Positions 1 to 12,700 of a stretch of DNA of 64,000 bases are shown here, piece after piece. The notes beneath the pieces were generated by a model that saw nothing but the letters and a program-made list of their open reading frames with translations, did no database searches and had not been told where the DNA came from. Numbering within the stretch: the first letter of the stretch is position 1; each line of letters opens with the position of its first letter. A program made the translations under genes and the position numbers. The DNA is from Takakia lepidozioides. Lineage: Eukaryota > Streptophyta > Takakiopsida > Takakiales > Takakiaceae. The stretch lies in the NCBI GenBank assembly GCA_030704615.1, contig CM060732.1, positions 34,019,053 to 34,083,052 on the forward strand. Reading direction: 5' to 3'.

Positions 1-2256
1 ATTAAGAAAAAGCCACACCTTCCGATTGCGGTTGTGCCACCATCGTGAAGGATCTTTCAAAAACTCATGCCAGCTCTGCTCCGTGTTGCAAATGCAGGGC
101 CGAGTCTGATGAGAGGGCAAAACAGGCTGAAATAGGTCGAAGAAGAAGGTGCCCTCACCACATTGTCCTCGACCTTGTGTCTTGACCAATGGAGGATTCG
201 ACTGACCATGAACCCAAGATGACCTCTTGTGTGTGTTGTTTGTGTCTATAGTCAGGTAATGTCGGATAGGTCTGTGAGAGCGGCCATGGTGCATTCGAGC
301 AGGTAGAGATTGAAACTCGGCTTGCTATCGCGATGCTTTGGCACTAAGAAGACACAGACCCCAAAATACACTAAGTCCCAGCCCTGCACTCTGCGACCTA
401 GCAACCCTAAATTTGAGTCAATTTTTTGAATTTTTTGAATTTTTTGAATTTTTTGCACCCTAACAAAATATAAAATGATTATATATTCCATGTTATTATG
501 TGAAGGTATTTTTAGCTTAATATATTTGTATATATATATATATATATATACACTCTCGAAGTCGTATCATTTGCAGCCGTTAGATGCACTTGCATCCAAC
601 ACACCACACTATTTCAACCACGCAAGCAATGATATGTAGACACGTCGTCATTTGCAGTCACATCCTCGTTCTATTACAACCATTTATCTTTGTATTTTCC
701 ACATAGACACTCATTGGGCAACCAGCAATCGCCACGTGCAGTCGTGAATACTGGCAGTCATACATTCCCATGGCCACGTCATCCTATTGCAGTTTTGGCC
801 ATGACTCCTAGTCGTATCTACCATCTTCCCATATATGGTCAAACGTGTTTGACCACAGATCCTCACGTGGCGGAGGTACAAGGTGGCATATACAACTTCT
901 GGTGGTCACAATTGGCAACCAAGACTGCCCCCCTGCATTTTGTAGACATATATGCTACGACTGGGCAAATGTGGCAGACGTTAAAGCCGAGATTTGTTGT
1001 AGTGGCAGTGCACCGATTTCCTCGGACTGTACCTATTTCTGTGGAATGAAACTCGATTGTCACCCATTCGTTTGTCCACCTTTATCATCCAGAAAGGTTC
1101 CGTTACCATCCACATTTAGGATGGATGTGAAATTAGGAGAGAAATATAAGTGGGCATCATGCAAGGTTGCATACATACTATCACAGGTGAACTTGCACGC
1201 TCACAGAACTTCGACGCTTACTCACTCTAGGAAGACGGTCTGCCTCTGTGTAAATACGGACTTTTTTTTGCTTCACATTCCTCACAAGGGATGTGAAGCG
1301 AAAGGGAGTCCGCATGTGCACAGATGTTGGCCTTGTTCTGCAACCTTGTCAATAGCCCATGCACAGAAGCTCAAAGGCTTGATGAGGCAAGAAGATCTCA
1401 GTACGAGGCCATTGGTTTCTACTCCAATCAATCAGAAAGTCACGATTTCTCATCTACACACAAGCTTTTTTTTGGGGCAGAAGCCTCTTCTCACCACACG
1501 GGCGGCAAAGATTCTTGACAAGCCAAATGACACCATTTGGGAAAGTGAACAACAGTAGCAGGAGGAGTCTTGTAGTGGCAGGAGGAGCCTTTGCAGTGGA
1601 ACATCCAGGTGTCGAACGAGGTATAGGGTAGAGAAGACCTCCTCATGTTTGTGGAAGGTACATGGTTTGATAGATTGTTGCCATCCTACCAAGTGTTATT
1701 CTACTAGAGGAGGGTATGAACGCTTGTCAAATGGCACAACTGGCATGCATCTCAAGGCATGCCAGTTGTCGGTAGGTCCGACATCAAATGAACGCCTACA
1801 TCACGTGGTCGAAGATGAAATCAAGCTTCGTGGTTGTGGTGGACCAGTGAATCTCCTCACCGAACAACCTACCAATGATCATAATAGTCTTGGGGGGGGG
1901 GGGGGGGGTTCAAGTTTGGGGAGATGGAGCGTGATTGCATGCTTGGGCATGGAGCTTAAACTACCCTGCAAGAACGCTACTGAGCGGTGGTCGAACAATC
2001 GACATAGAGACCATTCTGCAAAGCGGAATCCTCAACCTCCCACCTGCTACAACCATGTGGTTGATTACAACTTGCCAGTTCACTTTCTGGTTCCCCATCA
2101 CCTGCGCATCCTTGGTTTTGTAGTATACATCCTCCACATCTTCCTCCATGTCCTCCATCTGGACCTCCTCCGTCTCTACATGTGGGTTTTCGACCACTCT
2201 CTACATCTTCCCCTGCAATGTTTCAACATATGGGTCAGTACCTGGACTGCAGAGAG
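1..2256. other. Left-edge intergenic DNA, no gene recognised
   Basis: No open frame here resembles a family I know. Simple-sequence tracts are visible: a 9-bp repeat of T-runs and GAA (about 419-456), a TA tract (about 529-550) and a run of 16 or more G (about 1,893-1,909). An 80-residue open frame on the minus strand (252-491) has an ordinary composition but no recognisable domain. Several open frames at 690-2,300 on the plus strand overlap one another in different frames, as expected by chance or in transposon debris. Confidence 0.6.
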
Positions 2257-2998
2257 GGTGTGCGGTGCCGCACACCACTTTCCTACATTGTTGTGAACCC
2301 CCAAATAGCAGCCTCCATTGCTACCCTTCTAGTCAAAGCCCACATTCAGATGGAGCTTAAACGGTGTGTGGCGCCGCAGACCGTTCTCTATCCCCTTCAA
2401 CACTCCATGTAACCTTCTTTATGAGCTTGATGGGGTCCCAAATTCGGTGTTTTTCAATGGGCAGAAAGGCCGTCTCTCTGCTAATTTTTGTCCAGGCTGG
2501 TCGTTGATTTTCCACCTCGGTCATTGGTCTAAATTTTTTTTTAATACGTTCTGTTTTGCACTGGGAAGTGGTGTGCGTTGCTGCACACCGTCTAAAGCCC
2601 CATCACTCCTCTGTCCCCCCCACCCTCCCAGAATTATTAATTATTATTATTTTCCCCTGGTTGATTGGAAAAATGGTGTGCGTCAACGCACACCATCCTG
2701 CCTAACCCCATTTCCAGATGCTTCGAAGCACACAATTTCTGCTATGTATGCAATCCCTTTCAACTACCCTCCATGATTTCTGTTGTTGTATGAATGGACC
2801 TGAAAAAAAGCCCTTTGGGTGGGGCAGAAACGGTGTGCTTTAAAACACACCATTTCTGCTATGTATGCAATCCCTTTCAAGTACCCTCCATGCTTTCTGT
2901 TGCTGTATGAAGGGACCTGAAAAAGAGCTTTTTGGTGGGGCAGAAATGGTGTGCTTCGAAGCACACCATTTTTGCTATGTATTCAGTGTCCTTCAAGG
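2257..2998. repeat. Cluster of GTGTGC/GCACAC palindromes with a 116-bp tandem repeat
   Basis: At least six short palindromes with related arms occur within 720 bp: 2,257-2,276, about 2,362-2,383 (imperfect), 2,570-2,589, 2,673-2,696, 2,832-2,851 and 2,945-2,970. The copies at 2,673-2,696 (11-bp arms, 2-nt centre) and 2,945-2,970 (26 nt, no loop) are perfect. The right part is also a tandem repeat with units 2,729-2,845 (117 bp), 2,846-2,961 (116 bp) and a partial third unit. Each unit boundary falls on a palindrome. Function is unknown; these could be transposon hairpin ends or a satellite seed. Confidence 0.75.
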
Positions 2999-3720
2999 AG
3001 ACGCGTCGCGGTGGATTGCTACTTTAAGAAAGTGGATTCTCGCTTGAAGACATCGAATGGATGCAAATGGATCTGAATGGTTTGTCATTTGTGGTTTTCT
3101 GGTTTCATGTTTTGATGAACGAATCCCACGGTTGTAAGCCCCTCGGTTATAGGCGCCATATCTTTTTGGTGACCTGACGATGGTTGTCATAGCGCCATGT
3201 CAGCATATCCACACCATGTCGGCAAGCTCACGTAATGCTCACGCCACGTCCAAAATTGAAATCCATACTTGTAGTTTGAACTTTGAAGTTCCATATCCTG
3301 TAATTAATTGTCCTGTCACAATGTCATATACCGGTTAGACCCATGCATGCGGCCATCATCCCAATACCATCTTTGAAATTTCATCCAAGGAGTAGAGAAA
3401 ATATAATAATATAGAATATTAAATTTGATGTAAACTACCCAGGGTATGAGCAATATTTACATAATATTTACATAATACTGTTCCTTGGGTCCGAGGGCGA
3501 CGGATCATCCATCTCTCATTACCATCCAGCAATCTTCATCCGTAGCGGGGCAGAGCGCGGGAATCGGGCAGGCTAGGGCTTCTCTGCTCTATTCCATGCG
3601 TTTTCCCACGTCTTGCAGACGAGATAGCGAGAGAAGCAGGGATCAATGCCAATACAGGAATCCTGTAGGGAAGAATTGACGATATAGAGCGAGAGAGAGA
3701 GGGGGAGACAGGGGGAGAAG
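2999..3720 (+). promoter_or_regulatory. Upstream region and 5' leader of SMC1
   Basis: This is non-coding DNA between the palindrome cluster and the SMC1 start codon. It becomes AT-rich around 3,395-3,480. A GA-rich tract (about 3,684-3,720) lies directly before the ATG and is likely 5' UTR. No TATA box can be assigned with confidence; housekeeping plant genes often lack one. The start at 3,721 is chosen because the N-terminal SMC motif begins within a few residues of it. Confidence 0.45.
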
Positions 3721-6700
3721 ATGCCGGCAGTGGTGGCTCCCGGGAGCATTGACAGGCTTGAAGTGGAGAATTTCAAGTCGTATAAGGGGCACCAAATCAT
3801 TGGCCCCTTCAAGAACTTCACAGCCATTATCGGCCCTAATGGAGCGGGGAAATCAAATTTAATGGATGCCATTAGCTTTGTGCTAGGGGTGCGGTCGATG
3901 CAGTTACGAGGGGCGCAACTGAAGGACTTAATATACGCGTTTGATGACAAGGAAAGAGAGCAGAGAGGGAGGAGGGCTTATGTGAAACTAGTTTATGTGA
4001 CCGGAAGTGGCGAGGAGCTTGAATTTGCCAGAATGATAACCAGCAATGGAGCGAGCGATTACCGCATTAACAACAAGGCTGTTTCATGGGAAGACTATAA
4101 TAACAAGTTGAGAAGCCTTGGCATCCTCGTGAAGGCCCGGAATTTTCTGGTTTTCCAGGTAATTCTAAGACTGCTGTCGGTTTTTATGCGTCCTACAGTA
4201 TTGGAGTAATTGCTCGAATCAAATTTTGGCGGTTTAGAAAGTTGTGCGAAGATTGCTCTACCTTGCAATGGGGAGGTTTACAACTTTGGGATGGGGAATG
4301 TTGCTATTCCTGGCCAATAGGGGGACGTGGAGTCCATTGCTTCCAAGAATCCGAAGGAGCTCACTGGACTCTTTGAACAAATCTCGGGGTCTGAGGAGGT
4401 CAAGAAAGACTACGAGGATTTGGAAGTACAGAAACTTCGCGCAGAAGAGAAATCAGCCTTCCTTTGGCAGCGGAGAAGGACCACTGCTGCGGAGAGGAAA
4501 CAGAAGAAGGAGCAAAAGGAAGAGGCAGAGAAGCACCTGCGCCTGCAGGGGGAGCTGGTACTCTTGAGCTACCAGTCATTGTGTTAAGCCAAGTAGTAAA
4601 ACATCTCTTCATTATTGCTTTAGTGTATGAAGGTGACATTGTCAACTGAAGCTTGACGGTCCTTGCAGGCAGCAAATGTTTTACAAAGATTGTCAATGTT
4701 TCCATTTGTTTGGATTTGAATGATTCTCCATGCTCTTGCAGAAACCTAAGAGTTTTGATCTGCATTGGCTTTGTTTACAGAAATCACTGAAGACCGAGTA
4801 CTTTCTCTGGCAGCTCTTCAATATAGAGAAAGATTGTGATAGTACGCAGGCAGAGCTTGAGGTGGATAGAGTAAATTTGGAAGAGTTGAGTAGGGAGCAA
4901 GAGAAGCTGGAGTCAGAGATTAGAGAGAAGAAGAAGGAGCAAGCTGCATATGCCAAGGAAGCCCTTCACTGTGAAAAGAGGATTACTAAGAAAAGGAATG
5001 AACTCGACAAGAAGGTTAGTGTTTTCAGACAAGGTATCGGACAGTTTCTCTTCTATTAGTTCCAATCTGTTGTTTTCTGTATAGGGTGTCAACCCCTTCA
5101 AGTTTTAGCGTTATTTGCAAGTATCTTCTACTCTACTTCCATCCCCCCTTTGTAGAAAGTATTATCTTCACAAGTACATTCCTGAGGGGTGTCAGGAAAA
5201 GAACAGCGAACAGGTAGAATTCGGTTCACCAATTTCCAGAGGAAACCCGAGCTTTTCAGAAAGGCCCAGACCAACTCATCAATTTTGATACATGTGTAGC
5301 ATCAGTGTGATCTGTATGTTTGCAGCACCAATTAGGAAGCTTTCCACTATTCTGGTTTGGCATCATATCACAAACCTTCTCTGTCATCTTTTTCTAACAT
5401 TGTTTCTGTTACTTCTTTGTAGCACCCAGAACTGCTGAAGCTCAAAGAGGAAATTAAGCGCATCACTCAAAAGATCAAAAACTGTGACAAGGATTTAGAT
5501 AAGAAGAAGGATGAGCACAAGAGACAGGGAAAGGAGATCGCAAAGCTACAGCAGGATCTCCAGGATGTTACAGCAGCAATGGATGGGTTGAATGAGCAAC
5601 AACAGAGGGAAGGCGGCGGAAGGCTGCATTTGGCAGAGAGCCAAATGCGTGAATACCACCGGATGTAAGTAGTGTTGCTTAGCATATTAAAGTTGCAGTA
5701 GTGAAGGTAGCTGACCTCGTAATTTTGACAACCAATAGTTAGACAGACACTACGACACTCTTTACCTGCACTAGCTTTCTTAGGGAATGTATTCAGCCTC
5801 TCCAGGAACATCAAAGATTTCAACAGATACGTGCTAGATGACCTAACAGCTATATAACCTTCAAGAAGGAAAGTTATTTGTTTTGTCTGCAGGGAAGTCA
5901 GAGAGAGAGACGGGGGAAAGAGGGATGCCTGAGAGTTTTTTTTTATCTGCAGTAAAGAAGAGGCAGGCACAAAAACTGTGAAGCTGAGGCAAGAGAAGGA
6001 GGTGGAAGATCGCCACCAACAAGCTGATGGCGAGGCTTTACAAAATCTTGAACAGGATCTTAGGCAGCTGACAGATCGTGATCAAGAGCTTATGTCTCAG
6101 GTACTCTCCAAGTAGCTTTTCACACATTAGACGTGCAGTACCCACGTTCAAACCAGTTGTTTAACATGTCCCATGCATCACCAAGGAATTTTATTTAACA
6201 GTAGTCCCATATGAAAGGCTTACAAAGGAAAACACCCATGTTGACACCCTCCAAATTAGCCTCGTTTTGCTGGAGAAGTGTGGTGTCTGTGTGGTTATAT
6301 AATCAGTCTACTGAAGGATATTTTGGGTACACCTACTCAATTGGCAAATTCCTCTACATATCTGCATAATTCCAAACCAGCATTGGGATTCTTCTTTATG
6401 AGCTGCAACATTCGCGGTTTCAAATTGATATATATCAAAGATCTGCTTATGCCTCTCTCAAATGTGAAGGTGAGAAGTGAGCTAAGTGTGACTGCACAGT
6501 ACCTTGGCCACCGTACCTTTGTTGGTAAACAAAGAACCCAAGTTAGTGACTCTAGGCCATTCACGCAGGTTCAGGTGATGCCAGGAGTCTGCATTCTAGG
6601 TAGCGCAAATTTGTTCGGTGGTGTTACACGAAGTGGGAGATTGTATGAAATATGACTGACATACAGGAGAACTTGAGAAGGTTGATAATTCTCTAGATTG

Positions 6701-9700
6701 AGTTAAATTTTTGTTCTGACCATTGGAGACATAATTGCACTTTATGCAATGACATCATTTCAGAGTTATGCATGTTACTTGGTCTGACATCATTTCTTGA
6801 CTTGGTGTCATCTCTTAGTGCTGTTGTGTTGTTGTCACCTGATCCGTTCTTTAACCTTCAATCACTCTTGGTAGATTAAGTAAAGAGGCTAATCAGATAC
6901 TGCCTTACAATCCATGACATCACATCTTATGAAACAAGTCATGATTCAACTTCTCTCATAACTCATTCAGGAAGAGCAAGCACATGGCCGCATGAAGAGA
7001 CTATTGGAGACCACGTCCAAGAACACAGAGGAGCTCTCCCAAGTTCAGGCTGAACTCAGTCACATGCAGGACAGGCATCGCAAATCCAGGTGTACAAATT
7101 GACATTGCTTTTCCTGGGTGTTGGGGGGGGGAAAAGGAGTGCTGTCTAGAGGAAAGTTGAGTTTGGAGGTTGCTATCAGAGGCAATCAAAGAGATACACA
7201 TGAAGATTGACCAGAAACTCCCAAGTTTGTAGTGTTCCAGTACGGTTGGATTTTGGATCAATATTATTCCTCATACTTCCTTCAACTGTCGTGGGAATCA
7301 CACAACACTCAGGACTCGGTATGAGAGCTTAAAGGCAAAGGTGGAGGAGCTAGAGAACCAGCTGCGGGAACTCAAGGCAGACAAGCGCGAGAGTGAACGA
7401 GATTCAAAGGTCACAGAGGCTGTGGCAAACCTGAAGCGATTGTTTCCAGGTGTTCATGGTCGAATGACAGATCTGTGTAGACCCACACAGAAGAAGTACA
7501 ATTTGGCCGTCACTGTTGCAATGGGCCGCTTCATGGACGCTGTCGTCGTTGAGGATGACATCACTGGAAAAGAATGTATAAAGGTGAGACATCAGGTCTC
7601 AAGTTGGAGTTCTCTTTCATCTAGGTCTGTGAGATGAAACACGAATGGACTGAGGATGATGAGGGCGAATTTGGTTACTCGTGCTTCTTTACGCTGAGTG
7701 GTAGGAATGTGTCAAAAGAGTCAACTGTGAAACTTGGGGTGGAATGAGTGCATTGTGGAGAATGCAGTAAAAAACCTTGTAGTTGTCTCTGGAGGAATGC
7801 TGTGACATCAAGTGGAGTCACATGTGCACTTTTTCTCATGCTTGCATACTGGTGGGTCTGCAGTATCTCAAGGAGCAGCGCCTGCCTCCACAGACATTTA
7901 TTCCTTTGCAATCAGCTCGTGTGAAACCCATTCAGGAGAAGCTGCGAACACTGGGTGGCACAGCCAAGCTGATATATGATGTGATACAATATCTTTCCAC
8001 CAAATTGTACTGTGGATATATTTGTTTCTCTTAGCTGCATTTGTTTCATGATGAGGTGGAAGGGAGTTGGTGTACTTGTTCTCAGCTGCAATTTAGGGTG
8101 TATTTTTTGGGGTTTGCCTTGTTGGTAATATCAGGATGTACACCACATGGTGTGTTGGCATGCCTTGTGTGTCTTAAGTCATATTATCTATGTCACATCT
8201 GTAGCTTTTGACAACAATATATACATGAGTTGAAATGTTCATTCTTTGACTCTCACACTTTTGACCCAGCGTTAGAGAGAGCATTGCTCTACGCTGTGGG
8301 CAACACTCTGGTATGTGACCGCCTAGATGAGGCAAAGACACTTGCCTGGGGGAGCGACCGCTACAAAGGTATAGAATTGACGAGGTTTAAATAAATGCAG
8401 TTGCTGGTTGTCTGCTGCTTTGGACTTGGTGTGTGAAGGAGGAGGTGATGGTGTTGACGAGGTCTCAGGAGTACTTGCCATCAAAGTGTTAGAGTTTGCA
8501 CTCACAGTCATGAACTGTCTTGATAGTTATCGAGATGTGGGAATGCAACAGTTGTGACGCTTGATGGAGTGCTTTTAGCAAAATCTGGGACGATGACTGG
8601 AGGTGTAAGTGGGGGCATAGAAACAAGGTCCCAGAAATGGGATAACCGAGCAGTTGAAGGTAAGTTGCAGGATTTCCATTGGATGTAGTTGCATCATATT
8701 GTGGTGATCAGAGGACTGGGAATAGGGGTGATTGATGCCAGGGTTCAGGGTACCGTGAAGATGATATCAGGAATTATTGAAAGATTTGGACGCAGGAGAG
8801 AATACCTGCTGACACATGGTTGTATGGTTGTACAGCTCTCAAGAGTAGCAAAGAACGTTTTGAGGCAGAAATGGTGGAGCTAGGATCAGCCCGCGAGATG
8901 CAAAGTCAGGAAGCTGAAGCAACAGGGAGGATCAGTGGGCTCGATAGAAAGATTTCATATGCAGTGATGGAGAAGGTACAAGACACCCATTCTGCTAGTT
9001 TCAATATTTTCAGAACATGAGCAACATGTAATGCGTCCCTGAGAGGAATCCTTCTATTGTTTGCTGCAGAAAACCATTGAGGATAAGATTTCCAAGCTTG
9101 CACGGGAGCGGCTAACGATCAGTGCATCAATCAATGGTCAGGCGCCTGAGGTTGAAAAGGTACACCTGACCCGACCAACCCCAACTGTCCCACGTTGTCT
9201 CTTTCTTTGACCTCAATGTCAAAAAGGCTTGTGACACAGTGTGGAGAGATGGCCTATGGTTCCGCCTCTGGTCTTGTGGGATCAAGATGTGGAGAGTTGT
9301 CCACAACTTGTATGCTCACACCAAAAGCTGTGTCACTGTTAACGGACAGAAGTCCAACTTCTAGACCAAGGTGTAGCTCAAGGTTGTACTCTCTCCCCTC
9401 TGCTCTTCAATGTTTTCATCAATCAACTCCTCGAGGATGTGGAAAGTGAGGGATTTGGGTTAAGGGTGGGTGATACCACCATACCAGCCCTTATGTTTGC
9501 GGATGACTTCGCAGGCATAGGGGAGACTCCAACCAATCTCCAGGAGTTGATTGATTGCGCGAAGAGATACTTTGATCTTTGGGGGCTAGAGGCTAATGTC
9601 AGCAAATGTGCAGTGGTAGCATTCAACGACAGAGGAGAGGGAGGAAGTGATCTTAAGTGGCAGTGGGGTAGCCAAGAGATCCCGGTCCTCCCTTCCTACA

Positions 9701-12700
9701 CTTACCTGGGCGTTGAGTCCTCCTCCAATTGTAATTGGGATGCACATATCCGGAAAGTTGTTCGAACTGGCAAGGGCAAAGCTCTGGGGCTCACTAAATT
9801 TTTCCACTGCAGAGGGGTCAACTCTGAGGTTAAGAAAACCATGCTTTGTCGCGTTATTAGACCTGCCTTGGAGTACGGATCTGCTATATGGGTTGATAAC
9901 TCTAACCAGGCTAAGTCTCTAGAATCCATTCAAGTGGGGGTGCTTAAGGAGTGTATGTCAGCATGCTCCAAAACAGCCAATGTGGCTGTTCAGGGTGAGT
10001 TTGGCATTCTGTCCTTAAGCTCCCGACGAGATGAATTCAAGGTCAGATGGTGGGGTCAGCTGCAACATATGCCCAACACCAGATATCCTAAGTTAATCGA
10101 CTCTATATCTTGGAAACAGGACCGCCCTGTCAAACAGGCTAAGTCCTGGCAGAAGAGAGTAGAAGAGATTCTCAAGGACCTGGACCTGGATCCGCAAGTC
10201 TTGACCCTGCTGGATAAATCTGACTTAGAGGCTGTAGTGTCCTCAGCCATGTCTGTTGCCATGAGATTGTCTGATGAAAATGAAGTTAGGCAGAAAACTT
10301 CCCTGAACTTGTTTCCAGTCTGTGACATGGGGGAGGACATCTTGGATGACCTCAAGGGTCTACCCACTCTCGGCACTAGACTGAAATTTAAACTCGGGGC
10401 AGGAAGCCTACCTTTGAACAGCAAACAGAAGCAGAGAGGAAAGGGAGAGTGCAATTGCCCGTTGTGTGGGCAATCTGAAGACAGTATTCATTTTCTGATA
10501 CACTGTCCGGGGTTCTCTCACCAAAGAGACGCTCTCCTCAAATCTATTAAGGGAATTGTGCCTGTACCCCTGTTTACCAACTTTGAAAGTCTCGAGGCTG
10601 AGCCAAAAGCCCAGGCCCTCCTGAGGCCTAGTTTTTGGGCAAATCACACACAGCAGATTGATGCTTGTGTGAAGGGATTTCTAGAGGATATCTGGAAAAC
10701 CCGGATTAATTCTTTATATGGAGGTAAGTCTTACTACCAACGTCAGCCCCTGACAGAGGTAGGTTCTGTCCCTTTTGTTCCCGCTCAAACTGGGCGCGGG
10801 GTCAATGGCCACAAGGCTACGGCAAACAACGTCTATGAGTACAATCTTTCTTTGACCTCAATGCTGCCTTCTACTCAAGGGACTCTGACTGACTCTGGCT
10901 TTTGGATGGGATTATTACTGGTTTTTGTGCAGCGGAAAAAGGATATAGAACAGAGAAAGAAGACCATTACAAAGCTCGAAAAACGAATCAACGAAATAGT
11001 TGACCGCATCTACAAAGACTTCAGTGAATCAGTGGGGGTTGCCAACATTCGGGAGTATGAAGAAAACCAATTGCGTGCTGCCCAAGAGCTGGCGGAGCAA
11101 AGAATGAGCCTCAGCAGCCAGATATCCAAGCTCAAGAATCAGTATGCCCATCAAACCTTCTTGTCTTAATACTTTGTATGTAAGGAATGTGTAGAAAATC
11201 GCGTTTGAAGTAGCTGATAGACTTAATGAAATTTCTGTGCAGGCTGGAGTATGAGCAGAGAAAGGATACTGAAGGGCCCATAAGGAAACTCCAAGAGATG
11301 CTTGCAAATCTAAAGGAGGATCTGGTGCGAGTGGAAAGCAGAGATACAGAGGCTAAGGCTGACATGGATGCCAATGCCAAGCAGCTTGAAGCAATGAAAC
11401 AGGAAGGTCAGGAGCTCAATGCCAAAGCTGATGCCATTGAAGAAGCAATTCAGGACTTGAAGAAACAAGGAAGCACTGACACTGCCAATCTTGGCAAGGT
11501 CAAACGGCAGATGACTGCCAAGGTAGGCTTGGTGGTTTTGTTTCTTTTCATTCTGATCCCCTAAATTTATTGATTGCATAGGAATTGCTCTCAGGACTCT
11601 CCGGGAATACTATGTCAATTCCAGGAGAATCTTCTACCTGCTGTGACGTCTTGACTTTCAAATATAACACGAGGCAGAAGTGCTTGGTATAGATAATTTC
11701 TCTCTCAAAGGCATGGCTATGTGGGTGTTATTGTGCTGAAATTTGTGGCACCAGGAAACACATATTGAACAACTACACTGCAGAAAACAAGAAATTATGG
11801 AGAATTGTGAGTTGGATCAAATCAAGCTTCCTGTCACAGACGCCATGGATGTCAATTCTGCTGGTTCATCCCAGCAAAATTTGTCTTTTGACTACTCCAA
11901 GCTTAGTAGAGTTCACCAACAGGTTGGCCTCTATCTTCATTGCTTCTCTCTCTTCATTGTTCTCAGGGGATATTGACATGATTTGCTGCGTGTGATGTTC
12001 TTTTCTTCTCCTTGCTTGCCTCCTAAGGGGGTGAAAGACTGAACTTGGCTTTCTTGTTCTTTCCGGAGTCTTCAATTGAACTTTTGGTTTGGCTACCCAT
12101 GATTGGACAGAAGTTCTAATTGGATGGTCCCTTGGTCTTAGGAATTGAGACCAGCGGAGAAAGAGAAGCTGGAACTGGAGTTCAAGGGGAAAATGGAGTC
12201 CATATCTCTGGAGATTGAGCGCACAGCCCCTAACCTCAAGGCTCTTGATCAATATGAGAGCCTGCGAGCGAAAGAGAGGGAGTCGATTGAGGAGTTTGAT
12301 GCAGCAAGGAGAGAAGCAAAGGAAATTTCTGATAAATATAATGCTGTCAAACAGCAGAGGTGAGATAAATTTCTTGTTAGGTCTTTTGCTCGTGCCAGGA
12401 AATATGTGAGCAATTTTTGTTAAGTTCCTTTACTGTGCCTCTTGCAGATACGAGAGATTCATGGACGCTTTCAACCACATTTCGACAAATATCAATAAAA
12501 TATATAAGCAGCTCACCCAGAGTACTACTCATCCTCTGGGAGGCACGGCATACCTCAGCTTGGAGAACGAAGATGAACCTTTTTTGTATGGCATCAAGTA
12601 TACTGCCATGCCCCCTACTAAGCGCTTTCGAGATATGGAGCAGCTGTCTGGTGGAGAGAAGACTGTAGCGGCTCTGGCCCTCCTCTTTGCAATCCACAGG

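Noticed and set aside
845-1558. 237-residue plus-strand open frame near the left edge
   Set aside because: No domain, overlaps other frames of similar length, low-quality composition; not supportable as a gene.
7989-8258. GT-AG or GC-AG boundary for SMC1 intron 8
   Set aside because: No GT or GC donor nearby keeps the conserved hinge sequence and frame; the AT-AC solution does.
9439-11169. 576-residue frame as a single gene
   Set aside because: The first part is LINE RT and the last part is SMC1 exon 13 read through its acceptor; the SMC1 exon phases show they are separate.
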